A program made the position numbers and the translations under genes. From the NCBI GenBank assembly GCA_964016985.1, contig OZ024834.1, forward strand, positions 82,930,289 through 82,994,288: a DNA stretch of 64,000 bases. The letters are read 5' to 3'. The notes beneath the pieces are model-generated. The model did no database searches, had not been told where the DNA came from, and worked only from the letters and a program-made list of their open reading frames with translations. This document shows, piece by piece, positions 1 through 12,602 of the stretch; the first letter of the stretch is position 1; every line of letters starts with the position of its first letter. Origin of the DNA: Anodontia alba. Its lineage: Eukaryota > Mollusca > Bivalvia > Lucinida > Lucinidae.

Positions 1-85
1 AAGGAGTCCTTTTCGCAAAAAGGACTACCCTAAAAAGCGAAAAGGACTTCTTTTCGCAAAAGGACTATTACATTAGCAAAAAAGG
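1..85. repeat. Left inverted repeat, matching 5362-5463
   Basis: Repeats of the word TTTTCGCAAAAGGACT. Bases 1-16 and 59-85 are the reverse complement of 5448-5463 and 5362-5388, with the material between also related. The element runs off the window's left edge. Confidence 0.65.
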
Positions 86-300
86 TGGATGTTTGTATTG
101 TTGTTTCACCGTCGGACATTGCAACCATCCCTTATTTTGTGAAAAGGACTTAAAGATTGTTAGCCGAAAAGATATTGTCTTACTTCAGCATATAGAATAC
201 ATGTAGATCTAGGTGTATGCTTGTACATATATTTAAAGCTTTTTGAAAAAAAAAAAAAAAAATAAAAAAATAACCACCGAACCATGTACATACCCATACC

Positions 301-661
301 GAGGTGTTATGCAAAACGCTTCTGCAACAAGGTATATTGGAATCAGAATTTTACAGTGACTTAGTGTTCAGATTTAGAAAAATTGTGGGAAAATCTAACT
401 TTTCGGAGCAATTCAGAAAACTAATCAACCATTATAAAAGAATTGGCTATAGCCTGGATATTATGCGGCAGACTGCATGCCTAGTTATCAACTCATCGTT
501 GATGGCTATGCTTAACTCTTTAACTGCACGACGGCGGTTTGGGCCTCAGACTCAATGACGGCCTCTTCGTAAAACTTTAACAAGTGGGTTTGGGCTTTAC
601 GGTATGTCTTTGGCTTGGCGTGCCGTGCTTCAACTGTTGGTTTTCATTTTCTCTGACACAC
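301..661 (+). mobile_element. 5'-truncated 3' end of the reverse-transcriptase element
   Basis: It encodes the C-terminal part (KTLLQQGILESEFYSDLVF, then KRIGYSLDIMRQTACLV) and the start of the tail. It sits directly before the element body at 684, giving a partial head-to-tail tandem. The end is frameshifted relative to the copy at 2288-2869. Confidence 0.75.
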
Positions 662-683
662 AGTAGACTTAGATGTTATACTA

Positions 684-2869
684 GATGTTATACTCAACAT
701 GCTCTTCGTCCTTACATTGATTCTGAAATTAACCACATTAGACACTTCATCAAAATTCCATTCATTAATAAAGGTATTGAATTCATAGATTTACCTAGCA
801 TATTTCGAGACAATAATGTTATATCAGCTATACCTTCATATTTCGAAAACACGGAATCTCCTATTATTTGTTATAAATATAACCAACCTATCCGTAATAC
901 TATACTTAATTTTAATAAATTAGTTTCTGATCTTGATATTGAAACTAGTTCCCCTGATTCTTGAGATTGTAAAGATTCTAAATTTTGTTATCAACCAGCG
1001 GGTCATATTATCACTGGTAACTTGAAGATTATAACTGATCCACGAATCCGTTCAGTTATTTCAAAAGGACCTAAATATAGATTCCCAGCCCACATTGATT
1101 TCAGTAAATGTCGGGAAACAATTGCCAGTGTTTTAAATGATTATTGTACGCGTTGGTGTAAACGAGAGCATGTTGAGTCTAATGCTTTAAATAATTGGAA
1201 ATTAAAGATTTTTAAGATCATTGATGAACGTGTGTTATTTTACTCTAATAACCTTGATCTTCGCCCTCCTAAGCCTTAATTATCTTTTCGATATTTGAAA
1301 CAAGGTATCCAAGAATTTCATATGAAGTATGTTTTGGCTCCAGCTGATAAAGCTGCTAATAATGTTGTTGTGTGACGACTTTATTACATCAATACTCTTA
1401 AACAAGAAACTGGTAGTACCAAAGCATATGAACGGATTTCTACTGGCGAGAGATCTATTGTCAATTCCCATTCTATCGATATTACTGCTAAGTTTGCAGT
1501 GAGTATTAAAGAAAAGCAAGACAGACTTCCTACGTTATATTGGTTACCGAATCTTCATAAACGACCTTATAAAGCACGTTTCATTGCTAATTCTAGTTCT
1601 TGTACGACTACTGTTTTGTCCAAACTGCTAACTTCATGCCTTACTGCTGTTAAAAAAACATTGGATTAGATACTATGATACTGTTTACGAAAGGGACGGA
1701 ATTAACTATTTTTGGTCAATTAAAAATTCTAATGATGTTCTCAATAAATTTAAATCTAAAAACTTTCAGGCTTCTAAATTGTCTACATATTTTTCTACAC
1801 TGTATACTACGTTACCTCATCATCTTATAAAAGATAAACTTATTGATTTAATTAACCGAACGTTTATTCGGGAGAATACCCAATATTTGGCTTGCAACGA
1901 AGAATGTGCTTTTTTCCACTTCCGATGTATATAATAATCACAATTTATGGTCGTGTCAAAAAGTCTGTGATGCCCTTGTTTATCTTTTGGATACTATTTT
2001 ATTAGATTTGGAACTAAACTTTATAGACGAACTATTGGTATTCTGATGGGAACTAATTGTGCTCCTCTTGTTGCAGATTTGTTTCCTTTTTATTATGAGA
2101 GAGATTTCATGAAGTCTCTCTCACGTGAAAATCAGGCTGACATTATTGAGGCTTTCAATTCAACTTCAATATACCTTGACGATTTATTAAATATTGACAA
2201 TATTTACTTTGACCAAATGGTGGACCGGATATACTCTACAGAACTCCAATTAAATAGAGTAAATTCTTCCGATACCGAGACACCTTTTTGGATTTGAATC
2301 TATGTATATCTAATGGTACAGTTTCCACCAAAATTTATGATAAACGGGGCGATTTTGATTTTGAAATAGTCAATTTCCCTTTTCCGGATGGCGATGTCCC
2401 CCGGCGTACCTCATATGCGGTATACATATCTCAACTTACAAGATTCGCCAAAGCTTCTTCAAATCTTAATGACTTTAACTACCGTAATAAAGCCCTTACT
2501 GCCAAACTTCTTAGGCAGGGCTATCGTTATTTTAAACTTCGTAAGGCGTTTTCGAAATTTTATCGCAGACACAGAGCCTTGTTAGAAAAATATAGCGTCA
2601 GTCTGAAAACACTTCTGCAACAAGGTATATCGGAACCCGAATTTTACGGTGACTTAGTGTACAAATTTAGAAAAATTGTAAGTAAACCTAACTTTTCTGA
2701 GCAAATCAGAAAACTTATCGACCGTTATAAAAGAATTGGCTATAGCCTGGATATTATGCGGCAGACTGCATGCCTTGTTGTCAACCCAATCATTGTTGAT
2801 GGCTATGCTTCACTCTTTAATTGCACGACGGCGGTTCGGGCCTCAGACTCAATGACGGCCTCTTCGTAA
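684..2869 (+). pseudogene. Decayed reverse transcriptase of a retroelement
   Basis: Several frames together read one protein: IDSEINHIRHFIKIPFINKG near 715, AGHIITG...LKIITDPRIR near 1000-1050, LAPADKAANNVVV near 1335-1370, LPTLYWLPNLHKRPYKARFI near 1530-1580, MGTNCAPLVADLF at 2046 and YLDD at 2172-2183. It then ends with a basic C-terminal region after KIYDKRGDFDFEIVNFPFPD. Seen: in-frame stops (for example 962, 1277, 1370) and frameshifts, so it is dead. Known: Y-x-DD is the catalytic box of reverse transcriptases. This protein type is common in bivalves and other invertebrates. Inferred: Penelope-like or related non-LTR class, on partial-tandem structure; I am not sure of the class. No endonuclease domain was recognised. 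Confidence 0.85.
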
Positions 2870-3450
2870 AACTTTAACCAGTGGTTTGGGGCTTGACGAT
2901 ATGTCTTTGGCTTGGTCCGCCGTAGTTCAACTATTGGTTTTCATTTACTCTGGCATACAATAGAATTAGCCAGGAGTACTCGTCTTTGTTTATTATAGTG
3001 ATTAATTTGAGTTTTATGTTTTCGCTTTGATGCGTTGACTGAGTTGGGAGCCTTTATGCGAACCGAATTTTTATGTATTTCTGTATTAAGAGTAGCATCG
3101 GGACCCAGGGTGAAGTTAGCTAGCTGTAAAAGTGCTTTAAAACCCCCGGTGGTTTGCTCTACCGACCGTTGTAAGGCGGTGGTCCCGGTGTTAGTCTTAC
3201 TCTTTGTTGCTTTGTGGTTTATTCTACGAGGCGATTTGTTGTATGTCTTTCCGTGTGTCATTTTGTTCTTGTGTTTTTCAGTCCTTTTAGTATTGCGATT
3301 ACCTCGCTTGGGAAAAGAGCTAATCTTAGTGCTTTTCGTACGTTTGTTCGGGTTGTGCTTGTTTAGATTTGTCGGTTTCCTCTTCCTCTTGGGGTCTGGG
3401 AAGGGCTGCTGTTTGTGATTGTGGCACTCCCTGGACTTTTCTCTTACCTT
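2870..3450 (+). mobile_element. 3' tail of the reverse-transcriptase element
   Basis: This is the non-coding tail after the RT stop, ending in GGACTTTTCTCTTACC plus a T-run. The same tail recurs at 3465-3928, 46720-47300, 60378-60742 and 61643-61928, always with the same 3' end. The reading frames across it on both strands are by-products. Confidence 0.75.
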
Positions 3451-3464
3451 TTTAGCCATAGGTT

Positions 3465-3928
<464 letters not shown>

Positions 3929-4229
3929 ATGGAAATGTATGTTTTTGAAATAAGAATACGTATAAAGACATTGTTACGAAGAGGACATGCTCTTGTATTA
4001 AAATGAGGCTGGCAAATAAATAGTTATATCAAAACTATCTTTTAAAAAAGTGTACCGAGTCCCGCAGGAAGCTAGCAGGAGATACAAGCTCATAAACTGT
4101 TTTTGAAAGTATAAAGGCCATCTTTCATTAATTATAAACGACAAAGGACCAGGGTATGAATTACAATTATAAAGGGTATCTTTCGTATAATTGAATGGGT
4201 CTGAAAAGGACTTTTTTGTTTTATTTGTC

Positions 4230-4690
4230 TTACAGAGTATATCTGTAACTGCAGAATATTCTAAAGACCCTGTTTTGGAACTTTTGCATGCCACTGTTCC
4301 GGCAAAGTCTCTTTCATGTCCATGTGAACGAGGTCGCGGTCCTAGTATTTTTTGGGTATTGAACGCATTTGAACTCTACAAAGTATTTGTCATACCGTTC
4401 CCTCAGTAGGTCGTTGACGATGAGTCGTTGTCTGTCGAATTATTCTTTGATCAGGCCGTCTCTGAAATTACCCCTTGTCTAAATCTCGGTGACGTAGATT
4501 ATCTGGACTTGACGGCGGCGATATAGTTGGTCTACCAACTTGACGATTTGTCTGAAGATAGCTTCAGGCTTAGATGTCGTGGTTATGTCTTTGCCACCGA
4601 TGTTGACGAAACAGACATCAGGCTAGACGTAGACAATGTTCCCACAGACTCATTACCTTACGGTCGGTGTACATGCCACCTTTTCCATAG
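4230..4690 (-). pseudogene. Degenerate SGNH-hydrolase-like fragment
   Basis: Reverse-strand reading gives VCGNIVYV*PDVCFVNIGG, then KDITTTSKPEAIFRQIVKLV, IIYVTEI*TRGNF and FDRQRLIVNDLLRERYDKYF. The IGGKD block resembles block III (GxND) of SGNH/GDSL hydrolases. At least four stops interrupt it. Known: SGNH-like domains occur in bivalve retroelement proteins, for example some LINE ORF1 proteins. Inferred: transposon-derived rather than a host esterase. Confidence 0.55.
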
Positions 4691-4994
4691 AAGTAGACAT
4701 ACCCCTGAACTGCCGTCGTCTTTACAGTTGTCTTGTAGTCTTTTGACATAGCTGTCCCCGAATAACGCAAAAGTCGGCATTTTTGCATGGAAATCAGAAA
4801 TAACTGATAGGCAGAATGGTACCATTCACAGTAACTCAGCAGGCATGTGCGCAGCAAAGGTTCTGGGGACCCAGCGCATCCGCGCAGTCAGAAATTTTGC
4901 TGTGCACTCACAAAAGCAACATGGGAAATATAAGAATCCTTTGACAAAACTGAATGGCAAGAGACACGAATTCCCTTCGCGAGTATTACTTTAT

Positions 4995-5130
4995 GTATAG
5001 CAAATTAGAGTTTTGTAAAAAAAAAAATAAATAAAAAAAAATAAAAAAAAAATACAAAAAATAACATAAAAAAAAAAAAATTAATAATAAAAAATAAAAA
5101 TATATAAAAAAGGTAATTATAATAAAATGG
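4995..5130. repeat. A-rich low-complexity tract
   Basis: Runs of A with interspersed T, about 120 bases, with no coding content. Confidence 0.85.
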
Positions 5131-5361
5131 CTGGCTAATGGTTGCTAAAAAAATTAACAACACAACCTAAAGAGGCAGTCTTGTTTTGTCGTCAACAAGT
5201 CCGAGTCACATCTTCTCGTATCGCAGACTAAATGAGCTGGAAACAAAGGATAAAATTGTATCCTTTTGCTAACTTGGCAGGGCGGAAAAACAAGCTCCCT
5301 TTCGCTAAAGGAAAAAAAAAATATCCTGTTGCTAATGTGGCAGGGCGAAAGAAAAAAGGCG

Positions 5362-5463
5362 CCTTTCGCTAAAGTAATAGTCCATTTCACTACAAGGAAC
5401 TCTTTTCATAAAGAAGTCTTTTTCTTATTTTATGGTAGTCTTTTTTTGCGAAAAGGACTCCTT
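5362..5463. repeat. Right inverted repeat, matching 1-85
   Basis: The reverse complement aligns with 1-85 (see that entry). Related TTTTCGC words continue to about 5500. It ends about 300 bases before the SR gene start codon. Confidence 0.65.
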
Positions 5464-5759
5464 TTGCGAAAATGACTCTTTTTCGCGTTTTAGGGTAATC
5501 CGTGATGAAGCATACTTTTATCCGTTTATCTGTGAAGCCTTGCCATGTGGCACGGGTTATCGTGATAATAGCTTCGACGCCGAATTGGAAAATAATATTT
5601 TGTGCATATTTGCAGTCTATTAAATATGTATGCATAAATTTTCTTCTCAAAAACAATATGAATTAGTTCTCTATTATTGTTTTACAGAAACTGATCAATT
5701 AAAGCGATTTACAAAAGTGCGGCAAGACGGTTTTACAGCTTCCATTAAACGTTAGAAAA

Positions 5760-5889
5760 ATGTCGCGACGTTCGTCTTCGGGAGAAGGTTGTTTATTTGT
5801 TGGAAGACTGAGCAAGAGCTGTCGTGTTCGCGATTTAGAAGATGTTTTTGAACCCTATGGTCGAATGTCAAGATGTGAAATTAAATACG
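5760..5889 (+). CDS. SR factor exon 1: start codon and first half of RRM
   Basis: It encodes 43 residues beginning MSRRSSSGEG and containing RNP2-like LFVGRL. The donor is ACG|GTGAGT and the exon ends one base into a codon. Confidence 0.92.
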
Positions 5890-8800
5890 GTGAGTTATTT
5901 AAAAATACACGTTCATTGCATGGTGCCATTGGTGGGTGGGGTAACAATTTTGTAAAGGTCCACTCCGCGAGTTACTGTATTGTGACTTAACAACATAATG
6001 GAAATAAACATGTTAAACTCTGAATATGCACTAAAGGAAGAACGTTAAAATGTGCAGTTGGAAGCTATTTATTTGTTTTAACCAACGAAAATCATAAATC
6101 AAATTGAGCATAGTCAGCACTCAATCATCTCCCCAAACTACCCCAAACCATCCCAAAACACCCTAAACCACTTTTTTGTATACATAAAATGTATTCTTTG
6201 ACTTTGATATCTAAAAAAGACATTTAAAGCTTGTTCGTAGGGGATCAAGACGTTGCATAGGTCAAAGTTTTGCAGTTACTCTCCCTTTATCAGCCAGGAG
6301 ACACCTGGAACCATTTAACTGTCATTATTCCTCCATGATGAAAAGTCCTAGGAACTGGTCACTGTGATTATTTTTTTGGATAAAGAAAAATCAAATTACT
6401 GATTTGATCAGAAATTGCCAAGAGACAATGAAAACATTGATGCTCAAAGTACATTAAAATTCTGTCAAAAATATGCCTGGGTGTCTCCAGCAAGAAAGAT
6501 AACTCTTGCTCTGTGATGTCATCAGCAACCTCTCAATTCAGCTGTGCCAGCTGGAAACTAAGGGTAAAATTTTACCCTTGAGCTAAGGTGATGGGGCGAA
6601 CACATGCTATTATTATACAGTACAGTGCCAGATGAGATAACGTTATGCAGATTAAATCATAAACAACAAACTACATCAATATAAGTGAGCAAATAGTCCT
6701 ATTCATGCACCAAAATGCATCAATTTAATTATGTATTTTGTATCTATATACATACACAGTTATATGTATAAATAGACCTATATTGTATATTTTATTTTAT
6801 CAGTGGTGGTTTGGCGTGTTTTGGGATCATTCGATGGACCTGTCTGCACTGTATGGGAAGAAGATGTCATTGGACATGATCAGTATTTTAATATTCTAGT
6901 CATATATATCCACTGCTCCTCCCCTCAACCCACAGAAAAGGGTGGGGGGAGGCCGGGCTAATGTGGGGCTATGTCCTCAGTGCTGGGAAAGCAACGGTGA
7001 TTTCACACCAAAATAGTTGTGACTACAAAAGATTTTATATAAATAAATTTACCCAATTCTTATTTTTAATTGTACGCTGGGTTGGGGAAAAAGAGCTATC
7101 CAGTTGCATACATGCCATAACCTCAGTTGGTCAGTCTGTGAGATCTGAGAAAAATTTAAGTGAGATTTCAAAAAATTCTGTGAGATTTTTTCTCGGCGCT
7201 GTATTTTGTCATACGAAGTAATTTTCGAAATTTAAAGCTTATTTATTTGAAAGGCATGACTTCTGCAGGAGTCTTTAAAGTGTTTAAATAATGAGGGCCA
7301 GCAAACTTTATCAGACCATGCAGGGTTGAAATGGACAGAATAGGCCTTTTTCTTGGATGCTGGAGATGCTTTTGCATCAGGAGAAGCAGGGCGCTTGGGC
7401 ATGATACTGGCAGTACTTCAAATTTAAGAATGATTTATGACTAAAATTATCTGCATTTTATATAAAGATATCAACATCTGCTTGAGCAACCCTAATTCTA
7501 TTCTTTATGTGACAATTATTGCAAACAAAACAAAAAAATATACAACATAAAAGGGGCCGCTAATTATCACAAATACTTACCCTAAGACCAGACACAATAC
7601 GCCAACCCCATTTTTCTTCAAGCCAGATCATTGGCGCATGCCATTATCTCGTCCACTAGCGTAACTGATCATCTTTAGTTGACCCAGAAAGCGTGTCCGA
7701 TTGACCAATCTGTCATTTAACACCTTCTTAATCATTTAATTACTATTGTTTATCATGTTTATTGCGGAATCAACACCGTCCACCATCACAGGTCATGCGG
7801 ATACCTTTGCACTTATTTTGACACTTGTTATCGGCTTTCGATTCAACGTAATAGAATACACTTCTGTTGATCCGGAAACCAATACTACAGTGACTGTCTA
7901 CAAAAAAGGTGCCTTAAGATTTTTTTTCGATGGGGTTTTTCGATTCCGTGAGTTTTACCGCTCACGGTGTGAGCCCGTGAGAAACGTCAGAATTACGCGA
8001 GGTTTTTTCCTCACGGCATGAGACTTGGCATGTATGCAGTTGTCCTCACAGTGCCATGAATTCAGCAAGGTGTGGTGGAGGGAAAGTTGTGGTCCCTGCT
8101 ATCCCCGTGGTTGGTTTGGGTGTGGGGCATTGGATATGAAGATAGGTACCACTGACAGATGCATTAAAACCAACTGGTCTTCGACTAATAGTTGACTTGT
8201 AGAAAATACCTTTGACTTGGCCATGTAAAACCATATGCTGAGAGTACACAGAACAGGCAGCAGATCATGCATTTTGAGTCCCTCATCGGTGACACTTTTC
8301 CTTCTTATTATTGCTTCATTGGTGATAAGGGTATTCAGTATCATGTGCAGGGTAAGATCTAATAACATAGGTCTAGATAAGAGTGAGTATCAGATAAATA
8401 GTTTTCTTATTACTCGACGAAAACATGTTGTGGGTACTTATTAGAAGCACCTCGCTGAGGCACTTCTAATGAGTACCCACAACATATGTTTCGTCGAGAA
8501 ATAAGAAAAATATAGATGCTTTTTGGATGAAAAAAGTGCCCTATCAAGAGCTATGTAATAATTTTCTATTTTCTCTTTGCAGGTGCTGAGATGGGTAAGA
8601 CTAAGCATTGTACATCATAGCTCCAGATTAGGCATTTATTGTCAACCATGCAGTGATTTTTTTACCTGCGAGTCCCGCTTCAGAGATGCATTATTTTCCC
8701 ATGGGACTCATAATCTTTATTTTGGCGAGTCCCTAGACTCTCATTAAAATTCACAAAATGTAGTTGAAAATAGCACTTTGGATGCAGGATTTCATTATTG

Positions 8801-11800
8801 AACTAATTAAATTTGAAGCCAGTGAATCCCCTGGACTCATTATTTCAAATTGTAAAAAAAATCACTGACCATGATATATCAGTATTTTTCTTAGTCCTAA
8901 AATTACGAAAACACGCCTATTTAAATATATTGAAAATTTTACAACCAAAAAAGGAAAATTTTCAGATAAAAAAAAATCTGATATTTTTCATATTTCTGCT
9001 CAAAACATAGATTGTGGGTACTCATTAGAACTGCCTCAGTGAGGCGGTTCTAATGAGTACCCACAATCTATATTTTTGAGCAGAAATAAGAAAAATAATG
9101 TATACCCCTGTAAACCCCAGTTTGACTATTTAAAAGTGGGGTTTAAGGGGGTCAAAATTATATAGGCATGTTTTCGTGATGGTTTGTGATTTCATCACCA
9201 ATTTGCCATAGGGTGAGTAGGTCGACTAATTATTATTTTTTTCCCTCCTTTTTTTTTCGAGTCAAATTACAGTGGGTGAATCATAATTTTTTGTATGTAA
9301 TCTTAAAATATTTTACTTCTCTTACCGAACATTTGACAGTTTTTGTGTGCAAAACAAAAAAACAAAACAAAAACAATTACAGTCGGCATATTTTTGGGCA
9401 GTCGGTTGGGAAATTGGAAACAGAACATTTTTTAGGCCTTATTCCTCCACAAAAAAGTATTCTTTGGGTACTCATTAGAAGTGTCTCACAGAGGCACTTC
9501 TAATGAGTACCCACCAAATGTTTTTTCTTGGAGAAATAAGAAAAATATTTACCTGACACCCTACCCCAGTTGCTATGTTACATGAATTATACTAAAAACT
9601 GTTTTTATTCAAATTGTATTAAAAAAAAAGTATTGACCCTTGTCCTGCTGAACCTGGATATACCCTGCCTTTGCAAACAGTATAGATCCGGATCAGTTGG
9701 CTTCCAGAAGCCAACTGATCTGGATCTGCACTGTTTGTCATTAAACATATATACGATTTTGTATTGACATCCTAGATCAAGTAATCTGATTGGCTGAAAA
9801 TTAGATGTGGGTTTGGCATCTTAATTTATTCAGCAGGACAAGAGTTAATTTTTCATTAAAGTTTAATGAAAGAGGCTAAAATCTGATGTAGAGGGCAGGT
9901 GCTAGAGATAGAACAAAGGTCTGCTTAGAAAGGCTTAAAAGTAATCAGTCCGGCCTCGGTGGCTCAGCTGGATGTGCCGTCCGACTGGAGACCAGGAGGT
10001 AGTAGCGGGTTTAACCCCCACCGAGGTCGGCAACATTCTTTAGTGGAGATTGATCATGAAATATTTTCTACGGTCATTCTCTCCCTTCCGCTGATTCAAG
10101 AAGGGCAGTTGTCAGTTTCTGGCGAAAGAATGTGCACAATACTGGTTAACCACTTAGAGGACAAAGCCTGCCCAGTAAACCTGTGGTTAGGTAAAACTGA
10201 CCGCGCTTGACATGACCCCATTGGGTTGACTGGGCGGTAAAACCTTTGGAAGAGTAGAAGGTAATGTAGCCTTCTGCTGTCTGCTAACACTAACGAAAAG
10301 TCCGAAATACAGTCGAACCTCGTTATCTCGAACTCGCTTATTTCGAATTACCGCTTATCTCGAAGTGAAAATCTGGTCCCTATTTTAACATGAAACTATG
10401 ACAACAGGTAACAAAATAATGTGGAAAAGAGGAGAAATTGCTCCTAAGGAGCAATTTCTCCTCTTTTCCACATTATTTTATATATATATATTTCTAACTT
10501 CAGGAGTCAAATTACATATTCATTTGTTAAATGTGGTTGTTCAATTTATTGTTTTCCCCACTCTCTCAACTCTGATATGTCGAGGTACGGATATCTCGAA
10601 GTATTTCAGTGAGTCCCTTGGACTTCGAGATAACGAGAGTCGACTGTACAAGTAATGGTTAAAAACGATGAGAATATTGAAATAGTGGAAGTATCATTTT
10701 CACACATACAGCAGGAGAAATGTTAAGATTTGGTCCTGGCACTAGGGTAAAATTACAGATGTTGAAGATGAATATGATATAAACAGTAAGTGCTTTAAAA
10801 AGGCCAGATTCTACACAATGTCCTTCCAGATAAGAGGTATTATCCAGGAAGTATTTTTCTTATTTATCTGTGAAAACTATGTTTTGGGCACTCATGTGAA
10901 TAGCCTTTGCAATGTACTCCTAATGAGTGCCCACACTATAATGCTTTCATAGCGAAATAAGAAACATATTCATAATTTAGAAACCCCTCTTATCTGAAGC
11001 CGTGTAATTATCAAAATGGTGCTGTTGCCATAAAATAGGCTAGCTGAATAAAATTCCTTGATTTTACGTGGGTATAGATCTGCACTTTACTGAATGCAAG
11101 TCTGTTCAGTACTGAGCTAGATTTGAACAATGGTCTCACCGAGATGCCACAATAGTATTGTGTGAGCCTTGCCATACAAACACATCTTTATTGGGTCGAT
11201 CATTTACAATAGAGCCATAGTATACAAAAGCCAAAATTTCCTTATAAATGTAGTAGTTTTCCACATGATTATTATTGACCAGTTAAATCAAGCCACTCGT
11301 TTGTATGAAATCCATTCAGTGGTTAATTATAGCTAGCTATTCTTGTCACCCTGTCGTGCAAAGAGGGCTATCTGTAAAACTTGGACTGTGTCATTGGCAA
11401 ACAGTGCAGACCCAGATCAGCATCATCTGATTTGTTTGCTTAAATTGCAAGCAGTTAAAAGTAAATGAAACCATGTTAAGTCACCATTCAGGACCATTTT
11501 CCATCTTACACTCTGAGACAGTTGACCCACCAATGCAGTCCGTGCTTTGATCATGGATATGCGATGGTGTGGTTTTTGTTTGTACTATTTGTATCATAGC
11601 AACAGGTAAGGCACTTTTTTCATCCAAAAATGCTGATATCTTTCTTATTTCTCAACAAAAACATATGTTTTCATCGAGAAATAAGAAAAATATTATGTGG
11701 ATACCCCCTCTTATCTGTAGCTATGAATTGTATATGCCATATGCAGTCAATCTTTGATAATTGGAATGGACAAGGATTGCTCCATTTAACAAGGATTGAC

Positions 11801-12509
11801 CTGTAAATATTCTGAACAAATATGCATATTTATAATCATGAAGAAATGCTTTGTATTTTTAGCCTATGCATTTGTTGATTATGAAGACAGACGGGATGCA
11901 GAGGTGGGTATTATACTTGATAGATATTATTATTAATACTGTCATTTCAGTTCTTTTCAGGCTTTAGATAGAAGGAGTGTTTAAAAGNNNNNNNNNNNNN
12001 NNNNNNNNNNNNNNNNNNNNNNNNNNNNNNNNNNNNNNNNNNNNNNNNNNNNNNNNNNNNNNNNNNNNNNNNNNNNNNNNNNNNNNNNNNNNNNNNNNNN
12101 NNNNNNNNNNNNNNNNNNNNNNNNNNNNNNNNNNNNNNNNNNNNNNNNNNNNNNNNNNNNNNNNNNNNNNNNNNNNNNNNNNNNNNNCCAAAGGCTGCTA
12201 AAAGTTGTATCCAAGCAAAAATGTATAGATTATATAGAAAAGTGGCTGTTTATGGTTATTTTTTCTTCATGTTCGAATACAATATTTGGCCAAAATAGTT
12301 TTTGCTTTAGACCCCAGCTATAGTATTATCAAGCGATCAGAGGAGTTATTAAGGAGTATTTGGTGATAATTATGTGATAATTTTTCTTATTTCTCGTTTT
12401 TATGGAGAATTGGTGGAAATTATCCGAGAATTACCATCAGATACTCCTTCTTAACAAGTCCTCAGGCCATAGTGGTGTATGTGTAGGTTTTGGTGAAAGT
12501 AATATATAT

Positions 12510-12602
<93 letters not shown>

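Noticed and set aside
2941..3459. Minus-strand frame of 172 basic residues
   Set aside because: It is the antisense of the RT-element tail and recurs at 46789, 60535 and 61639 with frameshifts.
7555..7740. Possible exon near CTTACCCTAAGACC on the minus strand
   Set aside because: No conserved translation or in-phase partner exon could be found.
7746..8021. Open frame of 91 residues starting MFIMFIAESTPSTITG
   Set aside because: No recognisable motif, no splice or promoter support, and it lies in SR intron 1.
9952..10030. Possible tRNA gene
   Set aside because: A- and B-box-like words are present, but no cloverleaf closes and the body continues as a SINE. The same holds at 13070, 21546, 23781 and 50705.
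9959..10210. Frames with MAQLDVPSDWRPGG and similar
   Set aside because: Translation of the S1 SINE; repeated at 13036 and elsewhere.
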